Positions 1-10,990 are shown, counted from the stretch's first letter. The stretch: 64,000 nucleotides of DNA from Nereocystis luetkeana (GCA_031213475.1 JARUPZ010000013.1:3832864-3896863); one strand, 5' to 3'. The notes: generated by a model not told the origin, from the letters alone. Made by a program: numbers and translations.

Positions 1-44
1 ATGATATCAAGATCAAACGGATCTTATATTCCCGTTCAGAGTGG

Positions 45-60
45 TACCAGGTACCAGGTA
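45..60. repeat. Tandem TACCAGGTA micro-motif
   Basis: Two overlapping copies share the middle TA, giving TA-CCAGG-TA-CCAGG-TA. This is what two successive 7-base insertions at the same TA would leave. Confidence 0.8.
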
Positions 61-100
61 CATGGTACAAACACATGCATGCATACATACCTGGTACGAA

Positions 101-196
101 CAGGACCGCAGTCTCGTTTTGCGGATAATTGAGGACAAGCTAGTTGGAATTTGACTGGTGTGTCCCCAAAACGGGACTGCGGCTCTAAAAGGTTCC
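101..196. mobile_element. Family B foldback element
   Basis: Inverted arms run from AGGACCGCAGTCTCGTTTTG to the complementary AAAACGGGACTGCGGCTCTA, around a centre related to GGAATTTGACTGG. The outer TTAA ends seen in better copies are lost here, so this is a degraded member. Confidence 0.75.
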
Positions 197-418
197 CCAC
201 ATTCATTTCATTGGTCTTATGTTCACTCTGTTCCGAATTATAGGACATCAGCCAATGTGACCTATATGCACAGCGAAACTGCTGTGATCGTGTAACCTAC
301 GGAGCTCTATACTCTCTCTCGTAGAGGTAAAAGATCGATCGATTAGTTTCCCAGCCCAGGGTAATCCTTCTAACACTCTCCCCCCCTCCGAACGGCGGGA
401 TCTTTGGGGAGTGGGTAC

Positions 419-436
419 CGTATACGGCCGTATACG
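419..436. other. 18-base perfect palindrome
   Basis: CGTATACGGCCGTATACG equals its own reverse complement. No nearby gene suggests a binding role. Confidence 0.6.
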
Positions 437-643
437 CTGACCTATCCGCTTCGTCTCAATACCTAGGGAAACAGGGAGATGCGCTTTTAGGGACTCAACG
501 CGCAAGCAAGCGTTTTCTATAGAAGAAACGTTCGGAGTGAGATTCGAAGCCACTCGTGTCCAGTCGATGACGCAAAATGTGAAGGTGTTTACCTACTGAG
601 TGAGCTGTTTATAGGATAATCCTTGTAACAAAAGCATAATATA

Positions 644-757
644 TAGACTTGGTGCATGGGTTTCCTTTTGTTTGCGAGGTTTTCTTCTTTCGGGAAAGTT
701 ATGAGTGATCCATGTTGAAGATCATGCTGCACATTGTCGGATGGCAAGAGAAATAAT
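644..757 (+). mobile_element. 3'-end fragment of a non-LTR retrotransposon
   Basis: This matches, with a few differences, the non-coding tail that follows the retroelement coding remnant at 3104-3217. Shared landmarks are GGGTTTCCTTTTGTTT, CTTTCGGGAAAGTTATGAG and ATCATGCTGCACATTGTCGG, ending GGCAAGAGAAATAA. No coding part precedes it, so it is a severely 5'-truncated copy, as incomplete target-primed reverse transcription would leave. Confidence 0.8.
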
Positions 758-890
758 ACTAATATTATATTATCACATTGTATCTACGGTACATACCATT
801 AATAGGTAGCTGCTCTCGCTCGTGTCGTTATGGGGGGGTTGCGGTGTGCAGGAGGATCCATCCGCAGAGAGAAACTCTCACTTACTAATA

Positions 891-996
891 TTACGGGGGG
901 CCATAGTTAATAGGACCAAAATATTGTTAGTAAAAATGGGTGAATACATAGGTTTTCATGTATACCATAGGTGCTATTAACTATGGTCCCCCGTAA
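891..996 (-). mobile_element. Family A miniature inverted-repeat element
   Basis: The ends TTACGGGGGGCCATAG and CTATGGTCCCCCGTAA are inverted repeats, and the asymmetric core reads on the minus strand. Its right end abuts the 5' limit of the retroelement remnant, so it may have inserted at or formed that breakpoint. Confidence 0.9.
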
Positions 997-1000
997 ATGG

Positions 1001-3217
1001 TGCACAGCAGTTTTACATACATAGATATACAAGGGGCCGGCAATGTTCTGCCAGGCGTTGCGACCGGGGCTGAAGCGTTTCTGACAGGAGTTCGAGGGAG
1101 AAGGAGTGGAAGCCTTCGCCTACATGGACGATGTGATGTGTCTCTCGGCCTTATGGGGGTCACGGCCAGCACGGTTAGAGCTTTTGCCTTCCTCCGGCGA
1201 GAGCTCGACGACATCGGCATGGTGGGCAAGCCCGCCAACACCGCAGCACTTCCACCCAAAGGGCACGTCCCGACGGCGGAGGAGATATCGCTCCTGGAGA
1301 GCGTTGACGTCCGCAGCGCAGACGAAGGAGGGGTGACGGTGGTGGGTGTTCCGATAGCCTCGGATGAATACGTGCTCGGGCGAGCAATGGGGGTAGTGAG
1401 GGATGGAGGCGCGGACCGCCTTGCGCGCTGCCTCGCTAACATGCCCGACAAGCAAGCGGCGGCCCTCATCACCATCGAATCCCTCGGGCAGCGGACGGGC
1501 TACCTCGAAAGGGCTCTGGACCCGGGGCTGTCACTCGAAGCATGCCGAAGGGCCGACAACGCGGCTCAGTGGGCCTACAAAAATATCCTAGAGCTACCGG
1601 GAGCGGCGGACGATCAGTCGTTTTTCCAGGAGGAGTGCCCGGCTCGCCAACTGACTCTAAAACCCTACCAACGAGCCCAAGCACGCCTTTCTTCGGGAGC
1701 GGGAGGGTTAGGGCTGCCGTCGACGGAAGCGAGACGAGTGTCTGCCTCAATTGGGACCAGGGTGGGCATCCTGCCGGAGGTTCTAGCAGACCTCACGGGC
1801 CCGCTAGGAGACAGAGTTAAGAGGGGTCTCCTTGATTTGAGCATCATTGCTGAGCTCGGTGGCAGCTTGCGAAAGATTAGCGACACGTGGGGCGTGACGA
1901 AGGAAGCGATGGAGGGCATCGTCCCCGATTCTTGGTTGGAATGGAGCCTGGGTGCAGAGGGGGACCTGGTCCCAGGACCCCCTGAGGCCGACATGCTGGC
2001 TGCGCATGACGCCGTAACCACCAACTCCCGGAAGGCTCAACAGATGTTGGGCAAGCTGGTGAATCAGGGTCGGCACGCTGCACACACAGCCACGCTGGAG
2101 GGGCTACAGGAGATTGCACGCCCACCTGGACCAGGCGACCCGCTGGGGGGGGAGTGAGGCCAAGGCCTTCGCCAAAGCTCGCTACAGGAGTCTACAAGGA
2201 GCAGGAGCCACAGCTTGCCTTCGGGCGAGGCCAACAGACTCGCTCCGTGTCATACCAGCAGCGGAGTTCGTGGGCATGGGAAGGCGCTTCACGGGCATCG
2301 AGGAGCACGTGGCAGTGGGGTGCCCCTGCTGCGACGCAGTCGACGTAGACACACGCCACGCACGCATATGTCCTAGAGCAGGGGCGCAGGGAAACCAGCA
2401 TCAACCGTTGGTTCACGCGATCTCCCGCACGCTGAAGCGGCTGGGAATCCCACACCAAGTAAAGAGCGGCGAACCGTTCACTGCAGACCAGAACCTGCGG
2501 ATGGACATCGTTGCTAGGAGAGGTCTTCGGGGCGCTCCTAACAGGGAATACAGGGAAAAGTCAATCCTGCGGGACGTCACCCATCCAGACCCGCGCAGGT
2601 CCACCTGCGAGGAGGCAGCGCTGATCACGATGGACCAGCTGCCTCTACCTTCGAGGCGCGCAAGCGCCAACACTACGCGCGCCCGGGGCATGTGTCCTTC
2701 GACGAGCGGAGCCATAAACTAGCCACCTTAGCGGTGGAAAGCTTTGGGCGCCTCGGGGTAGAGGGCAGCAACTCCATCGACCAGCAGGCAGCTAGCGTCG
2801 TGGGGGAGAGGGATGGTGGGTCGATGGCAAGGAAGGGGGTGGTGAAGGAACGCCTGCTCCGAATCGTCTCGGTGACCGCCCAGGTCGCCATTTCGAGGAG
2901 GGTGTCGCGGTTCAAGCTCCAGCTTAGGAACCGTCAGGGATCGAGAAGGAACAGGGGGGAGAGGGGCGACAGACCCACACCGATGGCGTGGGGATGTAGC
3001 TTGGATGCAGCTTAGGATTTAAGAATAGAGCGTAATGAGAAGGAAGGAGCAAGGACAGCGAATGGAGTAGACAAGCCTAAAGTTGGCACAGAAGGGAGGG
3101 AGGTAGACTTTGTGCGTGGGTTTCCTTTTGTTTCCGAGGTTTTCCTCTTTCGGGAAAGTTATGAGTGATGAACGTTGAAGATCATGCTGCACATTGTCGG
3201 ATGGCAAGAGAAATAAC
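1001..3217 (+). pseudogene. 5'-truncated, frameshifted non-LTR retrotransposon (RT, CCHC, endonuclease-like tail)
   Basis: The remnant starts inside reverse transcriptase: GPAMFCQALRPGLKRF (about 1034-1081) is followed by a TGA stop, then EGEGVEAFAYMDDV with the catalytic YMDD (1097-1138). The frame shifts near 1141-1146, and a long reading continues to about 2130 (VTVVGVPIASDEYV, WAYKNILELPGA). After a second shift comes a CCHC cluster, CPCCDAVDVDTRHARIC, then LRMDIVARRG and KSILRDVTHPDP, which resemble the restriction-like endonuclease region after RT in R2/NeSL-type elements. A third shift near 2640-2690 leads into SFDERSHKLATLAVESFGRL, ending at a stop near 3015. The 3' tail reaches about 3217. 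A stop, three shifts and a missing N-terminus mean it is dead. RT is certain; the R2/NeSL-like placement is inference. Confidence 0.85.
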
Positions 3218-3235
3218 AATATTCATAAATTTCAC

Positions 3236-3714
3236 TACCAATCCAAGAAACATGCATACATACATACATACATACATACATACATACATACATACATACA
3301 TACATACATACATACGTACCTACCTACCTACATACATACATACATACATACATACATACATACATACATACATACATACATACATACATACATACATACG
3401 TACCTACCTACCTACATACATACATACATACATACATACATACATACATACATACTGGTACATACATACATACATACATACATACATACATACATACATA
3501 CATACATACATACATACATACATACATACATACATACATACATACATACATACATACATACATACATACATACATACATACACACATACATACATACATA
3601 CATACATACATACATACATACATACATACATACATACATACATACATACATACATACATACATACATACATACATACATACATACATACATACATACATA
3701 CATACATACATACA
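3236..3714. repeat. (CATA)n microsatellite, about 480 bp
   Basis: Nearly pure CATA tetranucleotides with a few CGTACCTACC and TGGTA interruptions. It begins about 20 bases after the retroelement tail. Open frames through it (His-Thr-Tyr-Ile or Met-Tyr-Val-Cys repeats) are artefacts of the repeat. Confidence 0.95.
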
Positions 3715-3869
3715 TGCGTGTGCTACAGATCTATAAGCAATGCACATGCATGCAGATTAATAACATGGAAGGCCTATTACTATTAATAGTAACAGTAATC
3801 AATACCGTAGTAAGTATCTAGATAAAACATATGGGGAAAAATATTGTATATATTTAGACTGCCTGGAAG

Positions 3870-4050
3870 GATCTAGATCATCCAATGATCTGTAGATGAT
3901 CTGAAGATGATATGTAGAAAATATGTAGATGATCTGTAGATGATATGCACTGGTAGATGATATGTAGATGATGTATATATGATATGTAAATGATATGTAG
4001 AATATATATAAATGATATGTAGATGATCTGTAGATGATCTGTCTGTCGGA
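3870..4050. repeat. Degenerate GATCTGTAGATGATCT repeat
   Basis: Overlapping units of TGATCTGTAGATGA and TGATATGTAGATGA run in tandem. The same motif recurs near 37.1, 45.5-46.1, 46.4-46.6 and 50.4-50.8 kb. Confidence 0.75.
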
Positions 4051-4510
4051 GGTGTCGAACGTTACTGCACACTCCTCGTGCTCAGTATTTTTTTAGTGCA
4101 GACAGCCCTTATATTCGGCACACATACAGTTATTATAGTTTCATTATTATAAGAATGAGGAGCATATTTTGTTGGTCTGGCATTTTCGCGGCTAGTGACA
4201 CACCTGGTGTATATTTCCCAGGAATAAAAAATAAAATAAAAAACAACAACAACTGTGGGATTTGAGGATTTCGTCATAAAACTCTCCTTTTTGCAAGCTG
4301 TGTGTAATACTTCGATCGCGCGTATGCTTCACGCGTATGCCGTAAGTCCTTACCTGGTATCGTATTTACGAGTTCTTTCATAGCCTTAGCCTTACTTGAT
4401 CTTGTTTTCGTCGAAGAGGGGCCGGCGAGCGCCGAGATATTTTTTTGTCGATATCCAATGTCCGCTCTTCTTCTTCACGAAAATTTATACTGATACATGG
4501 ATGAGTGCAT
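4051..4510. other. No feature recognised
   Basis: Moderately AT-rich sequence with one TACCTGGTA near 4354. I see no coding pattern or repeat arms. Confidence 0.4.
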
Positions 4511-4512
4511 TG

Positions 4513-4650
4513 GGGGGGGGGGGGGGGGCGTACTCTTTTGTTGCTTGCCTTAGTCATTTGACCATTGACCACGCATCCCTTTCGAGACGGAGCACCGTTC
4601 CTACTCCCTATAGAGACACCTCCAACAAATGGGCGCTCATTACGTTGTTT
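4513..4650 (-). mobile_element. Family P2 repeat with poly(G)/poly(C) end
   Basis: Read on the minus strand it ends ...AAGCAACAAAAGAGTACGC followed by a C run. The body includes TTTGACCATTGACCACGCAT and TTTCGAGACGGAGCACCGTT, shared with 11730-11850 and 25560-25640. Confidence 0.7.
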
Positions 4651-4848
4651 CCATATATTACATCTTTTTTTTTCTGGGGGGGCGGGGGGGAGGTTGTTTC
4701 CCTCCCCCCCCCACGGCAGAAGGGCGGGGGTGAAACTGTGAGGGGTTTCCCCTCGTCCACCCCCCCGTCCCCCCCCGCCCCGCCCCGCCCCGCCTGCCGT
4801 CAAAAGGTCGAGTTAGATAACCCTCGTGTGTGCGGGGTGGAGAATCTT

Positions 4849-4957
4849 TTAACCCCGTTTAGAACTTCAATCCCATTTTGGGGACAAGGCACTCCAAATT
4901 CCAAGTATTTTGTCCCCAATTGTCCCCAAAACGAGACTGCAGTCCTAAAAGGGTTAA
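4849..4957. mobile_element. Family B foldback with TTAA at both ends
   Basis: TTAACCCCGTTTAGAAC at the left and CCTAAAAGGGTTAA at the right form inverted ends, each carrying TTAA. An internal TGTCCCCAAT-TGTCCCCAAA duplication lengthens the right arm. Confidence 0.85.
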
Positions 4958-5026
4958 CTCCGCGGAAGAGGGATGATCGCATCTCGTAGTAGTAATAGCG
5001 TGGTACCAGGTACCTGGTATATGGCA

Positions 5027-5395
5027 AGGCACCCACGAGGCAGTTGCTTGCCGGTACAACACAGCAGCAGCAGCAGCAGTATACCCATCCATTGCTGTCT
5101 CCAGAAGTGGCCACGCCAGAAAATAAACCAAGGACTTGACGCAGTCATCCATACGCGAGGGAATCCACCTCAAGACCGGATATATGATATAGGATGCAGC
5201 TCGCCCTTCATGCGACTCGCCCAACACCTCACGGCGCTTCGCGCTCGGTCCAAGGAATGTCTGCCTCGTCGATGGAAACCCGACGTGCTCCGTCCCGGCA
5301 TTGTAGGGATACGAGGGTCTATGGTCGTACGACTACGGCTACGGCCATGCATCATAGATATCGAGTACAACCCCCCCCCCCCCCCCCCCCCCCCC
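5027..5395 (+). mobile_element. Family P1 repeat ending in poly(C)
   Basis: The copy runs from GGCACCCACGAGGCAGTTG through ACCTCACGGCGCTTCGCGCT and CCGGCATTGTAGGGA to ATCGAGTACAAC and a run of about 25 C. It lacks the outer left part present at 32590 and carries a CAG-repeat expansion near 5062. Confidence 0.8.
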
Positions 5396-5410
5396 GTCTT
5401 CTCTTGCTAT

Positions 5411-5513
5411 TGCGGGGGCCGTATTAAATAGCACCTACGGTACACTCTAAAACCTATATATGTCGCTCCTTTTACTAACAATATTTGGTCCTATTTACTA
5501 TGGTCCCCCGTAA
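5411..5513 (+). mobile_element. Family A element, subfamily 2
   Basis: The ends are TTGCGGGGGCC and GGTCCCCCGTAA, with the TTTACTATGG variant of the right arm. It follows a P1 poly(C) tail by 16 bases. Confidence 0.85.
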
Positions 5514-5659
5514 TATTAGTTTCGATACATTGACCTGCCCCGCCATGTCCTATAACCCCCCTGAAAGCCCTGACTACTCCATCTGGTAGCCCCCCCCCCC
5601 TCAAGAAGGCACTCTCTTTCGATCGATGCCGCGTGCTGTGGCTGTATATAGTACCTCTC

Positions 5660-5900
5660 TTTTCCCCTAGATGTGTCTATCTATGTCTATCTATCTCTCT
5701 ATATCTATCTATCTCTCTATATCTATCTATCTATCGATATGTCTATCTATTTATTATATGTCTGTATTTTGTTTATTATCTATATATATATGTATATATA
5801 TATGTACGTCTATATATCTGTCTATCTATATATATCTCTCTATCTATCTATCTATCTATCTATATACCAGGTATCTATCTATCTATTAAATATCTATATA
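5660..5900. repeat. (TATC)n microsatellite
   Basis: TATCTATC-type tetranucleotides with TCTC and TATA variants, interrupted by one TACCAGGTA near 5864. Confidence 0.9.
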
Positions 5901-5974
5901 TGTACGGTATACTATAATCAAGACGACACACACCCCGGGACGAATTTCAGACCCGTTTCCCTCCAAAGCATGCC

Positions 5975-6071
5975 TTAACCCCTTTAGAACCGCAGTCCCG
6001 TTTTGGGGACAAAGTACTTGGAATTTGACTGGTTTGTCCCCACAACGGGACTGCGGTTCTAAAAGGGTTAA
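5975..6071. mobile_element. Family B foldback, near-consensus copy
   Basis: It begins TTAACCCCTTTAGAACCGC and ends GCGGTTCTAAAAGGGTTAA. The arms GTCCCGTTTTGGGGACAAA and TTTGTCCCCACAACGGGAC pair almost perfectly. TTAA at both ends followed by CCC fits a piggyBac-like non-autonomous element. Confidence 0.9.
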
Positions 6072-6148
6072 GGGGAACACACAACGAAAATGGGGGCTTT
6101 GGAAATATTTCTTCGAGAACGTTTGCATGTAGCCGCATCGCTCGTCGT

Positions 6149-6370
6149 ACTCAGTACGCCCTCCCCGTTATCGAGAAACCCAGCTCTCAAAATAGTCAGA
6201 GAGGAGGGGTGTGTTATGTTGTCACCGTAGTGTGATAGTGTTATACGGGTAGCTATAGAGGGGGTGTGTTGTATTATCACCCTAGTGTGATAGTGTTCAG
6301 TACGCCCTCCCCATTGTCGAGAAACCCAGCACAGTGAAAAGGGTCCGAGAGGGGTGTGTCTATCTTGTGT
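6149..6370. repeat. Imperfect direct repeat, unit about 147 bp
   Basis: CAGTACGCCCTCCCCGTTAT...GAGAAACCCAGC recurs about 147 bases on with CCCCATTGT. GTAGTGTGATAGTGTT also occurs twice. Confidence 0.65.
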
Positions 6371-6692
6371 GCTCGGTACTATTAATATCTATCTATATAG
6401 TATGTATTCATCTATACAACATCTATATATCTGTCTGTCTATCTATGTATCTATCTACATATTATTCACCGCTCTGCCCGAAAGTATAATAACCTTTCGG
6501 AGTCTCGAAAGTATAGTAACCTTTTGGAGTCTGAGACCAATATCAAACGGTGCTGATATTTCCGGTCAGAGGAGTACCTGGTATCTATTTCCCCCACCCT
6601 GCTTACCGTCGATCCTACTCCCTACGATACTTCAAGTTTGTTGCTGTTGTTGTTCCCAAGACACCGACTGCTGTGCGCCCCTTAAGTTATTT

Positions 6693-6783
6693 TCCCTTTT
6701 AGGACCGCAGACCCGTTTTGGGGACATACGACTCAAATTCTGAGTAGTTTGCCCCCAAAACGGGACTGCAGTCCTAAAAAGGT
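6693..6783. mobile_element. Family B foldback
   Basis: CCCTTTTAGGACCGCAGACC at the left pairs with GGGACTGCAGTCCTAAAAAG at the right. The flanking TTAA is degraded. Confidence 0.85.
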
Positions 6784-6817
6784 CATTGTATTTCCTTCCC
6801 TCTTCCTGGAACCTCCC

Positions 6818-6905
6818 CCCCCCCATGCTTCGTCTCGAAAGAGAAGCGTGGCCGATGGTCAAATGACTAAGGAATGGGTACGCCCCCCCGCCCCCTCCCC
6901 CCCGC
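6818..6905 (+). mobile_element. Family P2 repeat, short copy
   Basis: CGTCTCGAAAGAGAAGCGTG leads through GATGGTCAAATGACTAAGG to GGGTACGC and a C-rich run, so it is truncated at the end away from the C run. Confidence 0.7.
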
Positions 6906-7098
6906 TTCCCCCTTCCCGTTTTCCCCAGATTTTCTTTCCGTTCCGTCAAACTTCCTTGTACAGCAGTATAAGAGTATTCATTCATTCTCTCAAGACTCAA
7001 GACTCAAGCCATTCTTCCTCCATTTTTTCATTATTTTTTTTTCGTTGTGTATTCACTTTTTAGTGAACAGGTCCCGTCCCTTCTGACTCTTCCTTGTC

Positions 7099-7194
7099 TT
7101 AACCCTTTTAGTACCGCAGTCCCGATTTGGGGACAACCCAGTTTAATTCCAAGTGATTTGTCCACAAAACGGGACTGGGGTCCTAAAAGGGTTA
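7099..7194. mobile_element. Family B foldback
   Basis: TTAACCCTTTTAGTACCGC at the left and GGGGTCCTAAAAGGGTTA at the right. Confidence 0.85.
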
Positions 7195-8214
7195 TTTCAT
7201 TTATTGTTTTGTCTTCTGTTGCTTCGTTCTTCTTGCCGATTTAGCGCTTTCCACCGGAACTTCAAAGAACCGAACGATACTGTTCGAAAATACGTACAAA
7301 TACGTGTGTCACAATACGCTGTCGATACCGCGTGTGCTGTAAATGTTGTAATTCTGCAGCTAGCTGTATAATATGTGTACATAGCCACCGCGCTATTATT
7401 AGACTGGGCACTGGGCACTCACTGGACCAAGATCTACTCGCCGTACGTCCCTGCTCCCGGCAGCACATACATCATATTTGCCTGGCGTGGGTTGTTGTTG
7501 CCTTCACATGAAATCGTCCTTTCTACCCAGCTTCATCAGCACACCCAGTGTCCGTCCTGATTCCCTATCCTAGAGAGATAACTGATTCTGTGGTCACAGA
7601 CTGAGAGACATTGGAAGACCCAAAATATAAAACTAAATCGCAAATTCAAGTGTCAAGCTATATAGTGAAAATGTCAGCGTACCGGGTGTGTGTGTGTACT
7701 TTAAACCGTTCTTTCTACCCGTCGACATCCAGCACAACCAGTGTCCGTGCCGATTCTTCAATCCTATTAATAGAAGAGATACAAGTTCTGTGGTCACAAA
7801 GCTACGCCACAGAGATACTACGTTGCCACGTGTGCAGTGTGAACTGCAGTGGGCAATGCAAAGCCATGTCATCATACTAGATACCGGGTACGATAACACA
7901 ACAACACAAGCAAGACCAGAAACATAAGTAAAAATAAAATATACCAGGTACCAGGTACCAGGTAAATAAGCAACAGGTGTGAGATCGATTCTTGGGTCGA
8001 AAATCATACCTGGTATTCATTTGCAAGCTGTGGGTGACACTTCGATCGCGCGTACTACCGTACGGGTTTGACATGGCCTGTACCGTATCCCCTGGCTGGC
8101 GTGAGGGAGCTGTGCCAGGATGCTATTAGTACCTGGTAATATACCTGGTATGTAATACCAGGTACGTATCTGGTGAGCAGTATACATTGACCACTTACCT
8201 ACGTACGAGTACTT
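7195..8214. other. No gene recognised; short direct repeat and TACCAGGTA cluster
   Basis: Sequence near 7520-7600 (CTTTCTACCCAGCTTCATCA, CAGTGTCCGTCCTGATTC) is repeated in diverged form near 7710-7800 (CAGTGTCCGTGCCGATTC). Open frames here match nothing I know. Confidence 0.4.
7942..7966. repeat. Triple TACCAGGTA micro-motif
   Basis: Three consecutive CCAGGTA units follow a TA, the longest run of the motif in the window. Confidence 0.85.
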
Positions 8215-8319
8215 GACCCTTTTAGGACCGCAGTCTCGTTTTGGGGGCTATTGGGGAACAATTACTTGGAATTTGACTGGTTTGTCCCCAAAACGGGACT
8301 GCAGTTCTAAAACGGTTAA
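8215..8319. mobile_element. Family B foldback
   Basis: GACCCTTTTAGGACCGCAG at the left and CTGCAGTTCTAAAACGGTTAA at the right, with a small duplication of GGGG near the left arm. Confidence 0.85.
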
Positions 8320-8511
8320 GCTCAACGTAAAGAAAACGTGCTGCCTGTAGTTTCGCTTGTTTTCATGTCTTCTTGCGAGTCGATCTGTAGAAATTTACCA
8401 CCCACCCCCCGGACCAGCCCTCGGGCTAACCCAAACAACCCAAACATTGTCCGCAAAACATATCTGGTACCTGATGTGGCCTAAAAATGTCGTATACCAG
8501 GTACCAGGCAT

Positions 8512-8605
8512 ACTATGTTGTTGTTGTTGTTGTTGTTGTTGTTCTCACATTAACTCTCTGACGAAGGAGTCCGTGGTCACACAAAGGTGCTGGAGCCCTA
8601 GGAAG
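8512..8605 (-). mobile_element. Short retroposon-like repeat with (AAC)n tail
   Basis: On the minus strand it reads GGGCTCCAGCACC..., GACCACGGACTCC, GAGTTAATGTGAG, then (AAC)n. The same body and tail occur on the plus strand at 41070, 41430 and 57925. Confidence 0.65.
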
Positions 8606-10140
8606 ATCCGAAAAAAAAAAAAATCGAAAATTCGGCTGGCTCGAAATACACGAGACGAAGAAAGCGCACACAAGATAAAACCAATGTGCAAAACTGAACT
8701 AACATGGCCGCGGGTATATCCTCTCAACTATAACATAGAAGAGTACCCCCGTTCCCACCACTAACCAACTCGGGTTGCTGACTACAGCGGATGCTTGTTG
8801 AAGTGCTGCCTGCACCGTACGAAACGCACGGTAGTCGTGAAAACGAAAGAGGAACACACCTGCCTGCTATCTGGAGTGCTGTCAGAGTGAAGACTCGCGG
8901 ATATGCAGTGAAAAAAAGGTCCTGGAGCAATCGAACCTTACTACCAACGAATATCAACGATCGCCATCTCTTGCTGGACTGTCTGACACAAAAAGGTGCA
9001 GCACAGTTATGATACCACGTCCCTGATAATTGCGTAGGTTATTCCCCATGAAGGGTATACAACTCGTTAAACTACAAAGACCAGTGACGACGTTAATAAC
9101 AAGTTCCGGTAGATACTATTCTGCCTCGTAAAAAACAATACCAGGAAAAAACTAACTATGACTTCTTCTCTCGTGATGATAGTGTGCGCGCAGATCATGG
9201 GTCTCCGTGCACCGTCTTCCTGCCGCTCTTCATGGCCGCCTCATCGCCTTGGCCCAATCCACCCGCTCCTTTGCGCGTGCACTCGTTGCCATTCCCTTCC
9301 AGTCGATTCCCTTTCTCCGTCATCCGGAAAAACAAAATGCTCCTCGCACTTGCGGTTCTGATCTGAAAAATAAAAATTCTCGCGCAGGGTGAGGTCAATC
9401 CGTTTCTTCCCCGCACGTCGACGCTCAGTCTCCCTCCTCCCTCGTCGTCGAATCCAGCCTCCTACCGGCGCAATAGACTGTGCCGTAGTGTGGCCTGTGG
9501 TGGCGCCCGCCTCCGCGCACGGAGACCCCGATTGAGCATTGCTGCTCTGCCGCAGCTGCCTAGCAAAAGACGCGCGAATCGTTGGTCTCCGTGCCTGACG
9601 CACCACGTACGACCCAACTCTACTGCCGCCTGAGCCTCGCGGCCACAGGCAGCAGCAAGAAGGTATCACTCCTTGAGGGTGAGTCCGGCCTTACACCCGC
9701 CAGAAAGACCTACCCCACTCGCTATTAGCCTGATAGGGCATGCCTCGCAGCATTCCTTGCCGAGGCAGCGAGGGGAACGGAAGGATACTATAAATACTAC
9801 CAGGTACTGTCTACGTAAAAGCTCTAGCGAAGCCTAGTCGCGTAAAAACGGGCTTCCGCGCCTCCCAGGGGGGGCTCCGGGGGCGTCCCCGGCGCGGCCC
9901 CCTCACCATCCGGGTGGGGGGGGGGGGGGGGGGCGGGGCGCGGCTTTGCCTTGACCAGTTCTGTTCGGATCCACAGTTTCCTGGCTGGGTCTACCGGTAC
10001 CCAGCCCCAAAGGGTACAAGAATTCCCCAAGTTCTGAGTAACGTGGTGGTGCTCTGACCACTCCTTTAATACTTACCACTCACGTATCGTATGATATTAT
10101 TACCGACCGAATGACCCAAGGTAACGTGTATCCACGTTCC
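8606..10140. other. No gene recognised
   Basis: The open frames on both strands near 8.7-9.7 kb have no recognisable family, and I see no splice-consistent exon chain. A G run lies near 9917-9934. Confidence 0.4.
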
Positions 10141-10165
10141 GCGTTTCAGGGAGGCATTCTCGGTG

Positions 10166-10475
10166 GGGGGAGGGGGGGGGGAGGGGGGGGGGGGTACTCA
10201 AGAGGAGAGATGTACTCGATCTCATGCATTGCCGTAGGCGTATGACCATAGATCCTCGCATCCCTACAACGCCGGGATGGAGCAGGTCGAATTTTCACCG
10301 ACCAGGCAGACATTGCTTGCACCAAGCGCGAAGCGCCGTGAAGTGTCCGGGTAGTCGCATGAAGGGTGAGCTGCATCCTACTCAGAACCACTACTTGTGA
10401 GGCGGACTTGCATATGGATGACAGCTTCAATGAGTTAATTTAATTTCCGGTGTAGCCACTTCCTCCAGAGACAGC
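10166..10475 (-). mobile_element. Family P1 repeat with poly(G) on this strand
   Basis: A G-rich tract precedes GTACTCAAGAGGAGAGATGT, CTCGCATCCCTACAACGCC and TGAGGCGGACTTGCATATGG. It stops inside the element, near TTCCGGTGTAGCCACTTCC. Confidence 0.8.
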
Positions 10476-10700
10476 AATGAGAGGGGGGGGGTACTCCTGC
10501 CATTCATTGCCATAGTCGTATGACCTTAGACCCTCGCATCTCTACAACGCCGGGAGCACGTCTCGGGGTTTTCACCGACCTGGCAGGCCTCGTTTTTACT
10601 TGGACCAAGCGCGCAAGCCGCCGTGAGATGTAACAGAGATACACTCCATTCGCGCGAGCCGCATGGAAGTTTGAGCTGCACCCTGTACTACTCGCTAAGA
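10476..10700 (-). mobile_element. Family P1 repeat, shorter copy
   Basis: After GGGGGGGTACTCCTGCC the body contains ACCTTAGACCCTCGCATCTC and ACCGACCTGGCAGGC, then degrades near GATCCGCCTGTAAGGC. Confidence 0.7.
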
Positions 10701-10799
10701 TCCGCCTGTAAGGCAGGGATTTTTATGTGTTTGCATGTGGAGGGCACTGCGTCGAATGAACCGTTTTTTTTTTTTGTGTTTTCGTGTTGCGGTGTGGCC

Positions 10800-10990
10800 A
10801 AAACGGGGAGGGGGCTGGCTCATTGGTTGACCATTGACCACACGCCCCTTTCGAGACGGAGCACCGTTCAGAGGAGGGGGAGGGGGAGGGAGAGGTACCC
10901 ACAATCATGCATGGCAAAAAAAAAAAACGTGAGACCATAGATCCTCGCATCCCTACAATGCCGGGCCGGAGCACGTCGGGAGGGGGGGGG
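10800..10990 (-). mobile_element. Fused P2 and P1 fragments
   Basis: TTGACCATTGACCACACGCC and TTTCGAGACGGAGCACCGTT belong to P2. ATCATGCATGGC, ATAGATCCTCGCATCCCTAC and ATGCCGGGCCGGAGCACGTC belong to P1 and are followed by G runs. Confidence 0.6.

Larger units (their letters stand above)
1..640. other. No gene recognised; repeats only
   Basis: The open frames here resemble no family I know. The stretch holds a tandem TACCAGGTA motif (45-60), one more near 88-96, a family B foldback (101-196) and an 18-base perfect palindrome at 419-436. Confidence 0.5.

Noticed and set aside
998-2157. A functional 386-codon protein starting near 997
   Set aside because: The first part of that frame is out of register with the RT; the true RT frame contains a stop and then shifts, so the element is a pseudogene.
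3165-3821. Long frames of His-Thr-Tyr-Ile or Met-Tyr-Val-Cys repeats
   Set aside because: They are translations of the CATA microsatellite; all frames are open because the unit has no stop.
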